Positions 5,892-9,060 of a stretch of 9,060 nucleotides of DNA are shown here, piece by piece. Under the pieces are notes generated by a model. The model saw nothing but the letters and a program-made list of their open reading frames with translations, was not told the DNA's origin and made no database searches. The translations under genes and the position numbers were made by a program. Position 1 is the first letter of the stretch. Each line of letters begins with the position of its first letter. Origin of the DNA: Caldifarciminota bacterium (GTDB taxonomy: Bacteria > Hydrothermota > Hydrothermia > LBFQ01 > DSFT01); NCBI GenBank assembly GCA_015494735.1, contig WGAQ01000051.1, positions 1 to 9,060 on the forward strand. The letters are read 5' to 3'.

Positions 5892-6523
5892 GGAGGATGG
5901 TGATAATTACCTTCATCGTTGTATCGTTTCTGGTTGTCTTCTATGGTATTCTGACCCTTCCGCCCACGATACCCATCCACTTCGACATGAATGGAAATCC
6001 AGACAGTTATGGCAGCAAATTCACTCTCCTTATCCTTCCCATTGCCGCCCTTCTGACATATCTTGGAGTTCCGATTATTTTCAAAATAGACCCCTATGCG
6101 AATAAGATAGAGCCGAGAAAGTTCGTCCTTCTTGCCATAAGGGATATACTGGTGATCTTCTTCTCAGTCGTTTCCATCGTGGCAGTTCTGGGGGCGCAGA
6201 GGGGTTATCTGTTTCCCAATCTGATGGCGGCACTGGTTAGTGCCCTTCTGATGGTCATCGGCAACTACATGCCCCGACTTCCCCACAACTGGTTCGTGGG
6301 TATAAGAACCCCATGGACCCTGGTTAGCGAGCATGTATGGAGGAGGACCCACAGGGTCTTCGGTGTTGCCTTCTTCCTTCTGGGACTTCTCATGCTCGTG
6401 TTTTCGTTTATCTCCATCGAAATATGGCTCTGGATAATGATTTCGGGGATTATACTCATAACCATCGGCGCATTCCTTTACTCCTATCTCATTTACAGGC
6501 AGGAAGTTAAGGCAAATTCCTGA
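5888..6523 (+). CDS. SdpI/DUF1648-family membrane protein (immunity-type)
   Basis: The 211-residue protein has about six membrane segments (near residues 4-23, 45-66, 79-101, 110-126, 157-175 and 178-200). After the first comes the DUF1648 signature PPTIPIHFDMNGNPDSYGSK. The SdpI signature is at residues 126-159, with GNYMPRLPHNWFVGIRTPWT and then a Trp and THR motif (VWRRTHRVFG). In B. subtilis SdpI protects the cell from the SdpC toxin and relays its presence to SdpR, but SdpI homologues are widespread without toxin genes and may act in general envelope homeostasis. An AGGAGGAGG Shine-Dalgarno precedes the ATG within the repressor gene, indicating coupled translation. No SdpA, SdpB or SdpC homologue appears in the window. 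Confidence 0.93.
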   Translation: MRRMVIITFIVVSFLVVFYGILTLPPTIPIHFDMNGNPDSYGSKFTLLILPIAALLTYLGVPIIFKIDPYANKIEPRKFVLLAIRDILVIFFSVVSIVAVLGAQRGYLFPNLMAALVSALLMVIGNYMPRLPHNWFVGIRTPWTLVSEHVWRRTHRVFGVAFFLLGLLMLVFSFISIEIWLWIMISGIILITIGAFLYSYLIYRQEVKANS

Positions 6524-6525
6524 TT

Positions 6526-6567
6526 GGGGTCCGTTCGGACCCCTTCATCCCGCCCAAAAATCGGGCG
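6526..6567 (+). terminator. Two hairpins after the SdpI-like gene: terminator or leader structure
   Basis: GGGGTCC-GTTC-GGACCCC (6526-6543) is a perfect 7-bp GC-rich stem starting 2 nt after the stop codon. A second stem CGCCC-AAAAATC-GGGCG follows (6551-6567). No T-run follows either one directly, so they are not a textbook intrinsic terminator. They could end the sdpRI-like transcript or structure the 5' leader of the next gene. Confidence 0.45.
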
Positions 6568-6591
6568 TTAAGGCCTATAGGGGTGGACGCA

Positions 6592-6607
6592 TTTTTAAAC
6601 TTAAAAA
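6592..6607. repeat. AT-rich inverted repeat before the zinc-ribbon gene
   Basis: TTTTTAA-AC-TTAAAAA is a perfect 7-bp inverted repeat ending right at the AAAGGAGG Shine-Dalgarno (6606-6613). It may be an operator or promoter element of the downstream gene. Confidence 0.4.
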
Positions 6608-6619
6608 AGGAGGTTGGTT

Positions 6620-7459
6620 ATGCGTGAATTATCCATAAGGATAGACCGTTGTCCCGAATGCGGGAGTTATTATCTGAAGAAACATTCGAGCAGCAGATAT
6701 ATGTGCAGGGTGTGCGGAAATACATTCTACAGAGATGCAAAACCCTATAAGAAATATTCGCCCTGGAAGTACAGGTCCCGCCTGGTGGCTGATTTCGTTC
6801 TGCAGAAGAGGTCCAATCCCCGGTTGAGCGAGAGGAAGTTCTGCGAAATGAAGAAAATCGACTTCAGAAGTTTCAATAACTACAAAAGGGATTTCGAAAG
6901 GAAAAGGATAGTATGGGTCTGGCGCATTCCAAGACACTGGAAGAAGGAGGAGCGGGAGAGCTTCTATTTCGTAAGGGAAGAGGTGATGGAGAGGAACATC
7001 CTGCGGCAGGGATGGGGAGAGGTTTCCATATTCGACAGGGAGAAATTCATCGACACATACGGACAGAAGAGGTTTTTCATCCACAAGCCCATGATATTGA
7101 TAAAGCCGGGGGATTTGATAATCGTTCCTGCCATAGACAGGAATGATGCCTCTTTCCTTCTCGTAAAAGCCCTTTCCGGATATACCTTCGAGGAGGGCAC
7201 GGGATTCGGACATACGGTGAGGGTAAAGAAACTGCTTCATTTCTCGCCTGCAGATACGGATTATGGGGATGAGAAGATGTACAGAGCCGTCGTTATGATT
7301 AATGAAGAATTGCGCATAAAGAATCATCTACTATATGCCATTGGAGTCGTGGGGAAGATTGTAAAGAATCCAAGGGAATTCAGCAGACTTGTGGAGAACC
7401 TTAGATTTCTGATAAATAGGTTCAATTTAGAAACACAATTAGACAGAGATTCTGAATAA
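6620..7459 (+). CDS. Zinc-ribbon/HTH protein with a PUA/EVE-like C-terminal segment
   Basis: The protein is 279 residues. ATG 6620 is chosen over the TTG at 6614 because AAAGGAGG ends 6 nt before it. Residues 11-32 hold four cysteines, CPECG and, 15 residues later, CRVCG. This zinc ribbon resembles those at the N-termini of IS1/IS6-type transposases. Residues about 55-95 (LVADFVLQKRSNPRLSERKF, then IDFRSFNNYKRDF) could be a helix-turn-helix. Residues 126-205 include NILRQGWG, IKPGDLIIVP, FLLVKALSGYTF and FGHTVRVKKL. That order resembles the small beta-barrel of PUA/EVE-like modified-base readers seen in modification-dependent restriction proteins. No nuclease or transposase catalytic motif is visible. 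I infer a nucleic-acid-binding protein of unknown role. It stands 96 nt after the SdpI-like gene with its own leader, and the lipoprotein gene begins 21 nt downstream. Confidence 0.75.
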   Translation: MRELSIRIDRCPECGSYYLKKHSSSRYMCRVCGNTFYRDAKPYKKYSPWKYRSRLVADFVLQKRSNPRLSERKFCEMKKIDFRSFNNYKRDFERKRIVWVWRIPRHWKKEERESFYFVREEVMERNILRQGWGEVSIFDREKFIDTYGQKRFFIHKPMILIKPGDLIIVPAIDRNDASFLLVKALSGYTFEEGTGFGHTVRVKKLLHFSPADTDYGDEKMYRAVVMINEELRIKNHLLYAIGVVGKIVKNPREFSRLVENLRFLINRFNLETQLDRDSE

Positions 7460-7480
7460 ACTTTGAGCCGGAGGTGATTT

Positions 7481-8209
7481 ATGAGATGGTTTATCGCAAT
7501 GGTAATGGTTTTCATGTGGGGGTGCGGGACTTCTCCCCCCACACTTGGTGATAAAGAGAGGATGATTCAACGTATTGCCAATGTGGTATTCTATACCCAT
7601 GAGGGTTTTCTCGCCACGGTGAAGGACCCATCGGAAATAGAGCCGGGCGTTGCGGACATTATCAAATACAGTGTGGAAGAAAAGGGTATTGGAGTGCGCC
7701 GTCTGTTCGAGGGAATAAGGGATGGCTCTTCCCCGCTTGCACAGGTTGCAGACCAGTTGAGCATCAGAATCAAATCGGGTATGGAGGCTCAGGGCTCGGG
7801 TGGCGATATGTTGATTGCCCTTATGGCATGCGGATGGGCAAGGGAGTTGTGGAATCAGGTGGCGGGGCAATTGTCCCACTATTCGAAAAACAACAGGTAT
7901 AAGGCGATAGATGTCAGTTTCGATGCACTGGTCAACTATGCGGATTATCTGGACAGGAGGTACAGGAATGAAGACCCCTACGGATACAGGTACAGGATGA
8001 TGGAGGATGCCCTTCTGGGATGGCTGTGTCTCGCCAATCACCTGAACGAGAAGGGCTTCCTGGGGAATCCCGGTTCATCCACTGTCATCGAGATGGCACT
8101 GCCATTCCTTCCAGAAGTGGTGGAAGTTCTGAAAAGTGCTGTCGAATATGCCGCCGATGACACAACGGATGTAATCGTTCATTACATATACGAAGGGGAG
8201 GCGGAATGA
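7481..8209 (+). CDS. Putative lipoprotein, all-alpha, unknown function
   Basis: The protein is 242 residues and starts with MRWFIAMVMVFMWGCGTSPP: an Arg, a hydrophobic core, and a Cys at position 15 in MWGC. This fits a lipoprotein signal peptide, although Met and Trp at -3 and -2 are unusual for a lipobox. The mature part is predicted helical with no recognised motif; segments include HEGFLATVKDPSEIEPG, GGDMLIALMACGWARELWNQ and YADYLDRRYRNEDPYGYRYR. The Shine-Dalgarno GGAGGTGAT is among the best in the window. It ends in an ATGA overlap with the next gene, so it is in an operon with it and probably with the zinc-ribbon gene. It would sit at the cell envelope. Function is unknown; I see no enzyme signature. 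Confidence 0.75.
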   Translation: MRWFIAMVMVFMWGCGTSPPTLGDKERMIQRIANVVFYTHEGFLATVKDPSEIEPGVADIIKYSVEEKGIGVRRLFEGIRDGSSPLAQVADQLSIRIKSGMEAQGSGGDMLIALMACGWARELWNQVAGQLSHYSKNNRYKAIDVSFDALVNYADYLDRRYRNEDPYGYRYRMMEDALLGWLCLANHLNEKGFLGNPGSSTVIEMALPFLPEVVEVLKSAVEYAADDTTDVIVHYIYEGEAE

Positions 8210-8451
8210 TGAGAATATTTGGTATAGATTTCAGATTAGACAGGCGTAAATCCCCTTCCAGAAGGAAGGATAGCAAAAGTTATTTTATTCAACTGTCACA
8301 GCCTTCTCTGAAGGGGGTTGAGGCTCTGGTCAGGAAAATACTGGAGGTTCCTGAATTATGGCCCGACTTCGAGAAATTATACAGAGGAATGTTCGAGTTG
8401 ATGGATGGTATTCTTTCCAGGGAAGATGAGATAGGTTTTATATTAATTTAA
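8206..8451 (+). CDS. Small protein of unknown function, probably the N-terminal part of a frameshifted gene
   Basis: Starts overlap the lipoprotein stop (ATGATG); GGGGAGG is 4 nt before ATG 8206 and 7 nt before ATG 8209, so either may be used. The 81-residue product has a basic N-terminus (DFRLDRRKSPSRRKDSK), then helices (LKGVEALVRKILEVPELWPD, then LYRGMFELMDGILSREDE), and ends abruptly at GFILI. Just before its stop, a second frame opens and continues to 8744. Adding one T to the TTTT run at 8436-8439 would join the two into one 179-residue protein. I favour a single gene broken by a one-base loss or a sequencing error. The product is not recognised. Base composition is AT-richer than in the left half of the window. 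Confidence 0.55.
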   Translation: MMRIFGIDFRLDRRKSPSRRKDSKSYFIQLSQPSLKGVEALVRKILEVPELWPDFEKLYRGMFELMDGILSREDEIGFILI

Positions 8452-8744
8452 TAAGGGCATGGGAAAGAAACTTCGATATAAACCTCGGTGGTGATATACA
8501 GCTGGATACAAATTTAAATCCCGATGAAAAGATATTGACAAATGCCCTTAAGATGGTTGGAGCTGAGGTTGATGGAAATCAGGTTAAAGAGGTTCTGGAT
8601 TCTTTGAACAGAGTAATAACGGGACTTCTGGAAAAGGGTTACGCACACGGGCTTCTGGAATTCGAGATGTTCTCCACATGGGCGGATGTTTCTCACATAA
8701 AACCGAGGTTATTTGCTCATGACAGAGATGAATTTTTATTTTAG
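8430..8744 (+). pseudogene. Continuation (C-terminal part) of the frameshifted small gene
   Basis: This frame opens at 8430 right after an in-frame TGA. It has no ATG until 8550 and no proper ribosome site, so it is unlikely to be an independent gene; a GGTGGTGAT at 8487-8495 before CTG 8502 is the only weak alternative. The peptide includes RAWERNFDINLGGDIQLDTN, ILTNALKMVGAEVDG and MFSTWADVSHIKPRL. If joined to the preceding part, the region spanning the junction (DGILSREDEIGFY) aligns by eye with EGVVENDMEKVYY in the next gene, and FSTWA...KPR with FSIWA...KPR. This suggests a tandem paralogue. Alternatives are an assembly or homopolymer error, or a -1 frameshift used by the cell. Confidence 0.5.
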
Positions 8745-8755
8745 GAGGTGAGAAA

Positions 8756-9060
8756 ATGTTGTTAGATGTGAAATTAGCCGCCATCAAATACATAGAAGGT
8801 GTTGTAGAAAATGATATGGAAAAAGTTTATTACGAAATGGATTCTGTAAGCCTGTATGGGCTTGACTTTAACGACAACAGGGTAATACATATACCGGAGG
8901 TGTTTGGCAATGACAGCCAGAACATGGAATCGCTTCACGGGTCGATTATGGAGATGCTCGGCATCATTATGGAAGGCGGCGAGTGGGATTCTTTTAGTAT
9001 CTGGGCAGGGATGGGAAAAGAGTGGATTCCTCGTTTAAAACCCAGATGGAAAGGGGAAAA
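8756..9060 (+). CDS. Unknown protein, possible paralogue of its neighbour (3' end outside the window)
   Basis: The ATG at 8756 is preceded by AGGAGGTGA, which overlaps the stop codon of the upstream frame, so translation is probably coupled. The frame stays open for 101 codons to the window edge. It begins MLLDVKLAAIKYIEGVVEND and is acidic and helical, with FSIWAGMGKEWIPRLKPRWK near the edge. The WAG...KPR part and the helix around EGVVEND resemble the frameshifted gene just upstream, which suggests an old tandem duplication; the similarity is low and judged by eye. There is no signal peptide or known motif. Confidence 0.7.
   Translation, partial: MLLDVKLAAIKYIEGVVENDMEKVYYEMDSVSLYGLDFNDNRVIHIPEVFGNDSQNMESLHGSIMEMLGIIMEGGEWDSFSIWAGMGKEWIPRLKPRWKGE

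Noticed and set aside
6650..6720. Insertion sequence suggested by the transposase-like zinc ribbon
   Set aside because: No DDE or HUH motif follows, and no terminal inverted repeats or target duplications were found around the gene.
6629..7327. 232-codon minus-strand frame inside the zinc-ribbon gene
   Set aside because: The + strand frame has a strong Shine-Dalgarno and a Cys4 zinc ribbon; the antisense frame has neither motif nor ribosome site.
7439..8041. 200-codon minus-strand frame opposite the lipoprotein gene
   Set aside because: The + strand gene has a clear GGAGGTGAT and a lipoprotein signal. The antisense peptide has no recognisable features.
1..9060. CRISPR array, tRNA or rRNA genes
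   Set aside because: No regularly spaced direct repeats and no tRNA- or rRNA-like stretches were seen on either strand.

Overview
The window looks like chromosomal DNA of a bacterium. The clearest marker is a prfB (release factor 2) gene carrying the bacteria-specific programmed +1 frameshift site; sigma-70-like promoters and Shine-Dalgarno sequences agree with this. Arginine is encoded mostly by AGG/AGA and coding strands are purine-rich, as in many thermophilic or deep-branching uncultured lineages. The species or phylum cannot be named from sequence alone.

Layout. All genes left of about 3.57 kb run leftward and all genes right of 4.0 kb run rightward, away from a 434-bp AT-rich non-coding gap. 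That gap holds several DnaA-box-like 9-mers, one of them a perfect TGTGGATAA, plus a 12-bp inverted repeat and smaller palindromes. The + strand has more C than G on the left and more G than C on the right in the blocks I counted. Together this makes the gap a candidate replication origin (oriC), even though dnaA and dnaN are not next to it.

The left arm (3560 to 571, minus strand) is one tight operon: a crotonase-family (PaaG-like) enoyl-CoA hydratase/isomerase, prfB 2 nt downstream, a DUF4388-type protein with a possible roadblock-like C-terminal half, and an NlpC/P60 peptidase overlapping it by 32 nt. A further minus-strand gene with its own promoter, encoding a membrane-anchored propeller-like protein, runs off the left edge.

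The right arm starts with a family 4 (Fe-S) uracil-DNA glycosylase. It overlaps a gene for an exported beta-rich protein of unknown function. Next is an sdpR/sdpI-like pair: an ArsR repressor and a DUF1648/SdpI membrane protein, with a perfect 18-bp palindrome just upstream of a TATAAT box that abuts the start codon. No SdpC-like toxin is in view.

From 6620 to the right edge lies a co-directional set of unfamiliar genes: a zinc-ribbon/HTH protein with a PUA/EVE-like segment, a candidate lipoprotein, a small gene apparently split by a one-base frameshift, and a weakly similar neighbour that runs off the window. The last kilobase is visibly more AT-rich than the rest and looks accessory. First genes of transcription units (468, 5619, possibly 3560) have a -10 box right next to the ATG and no Shine-Dalgarno, whereas internal genes have good Shine-Dalgarno sequences, suggesting leaderless transcription.
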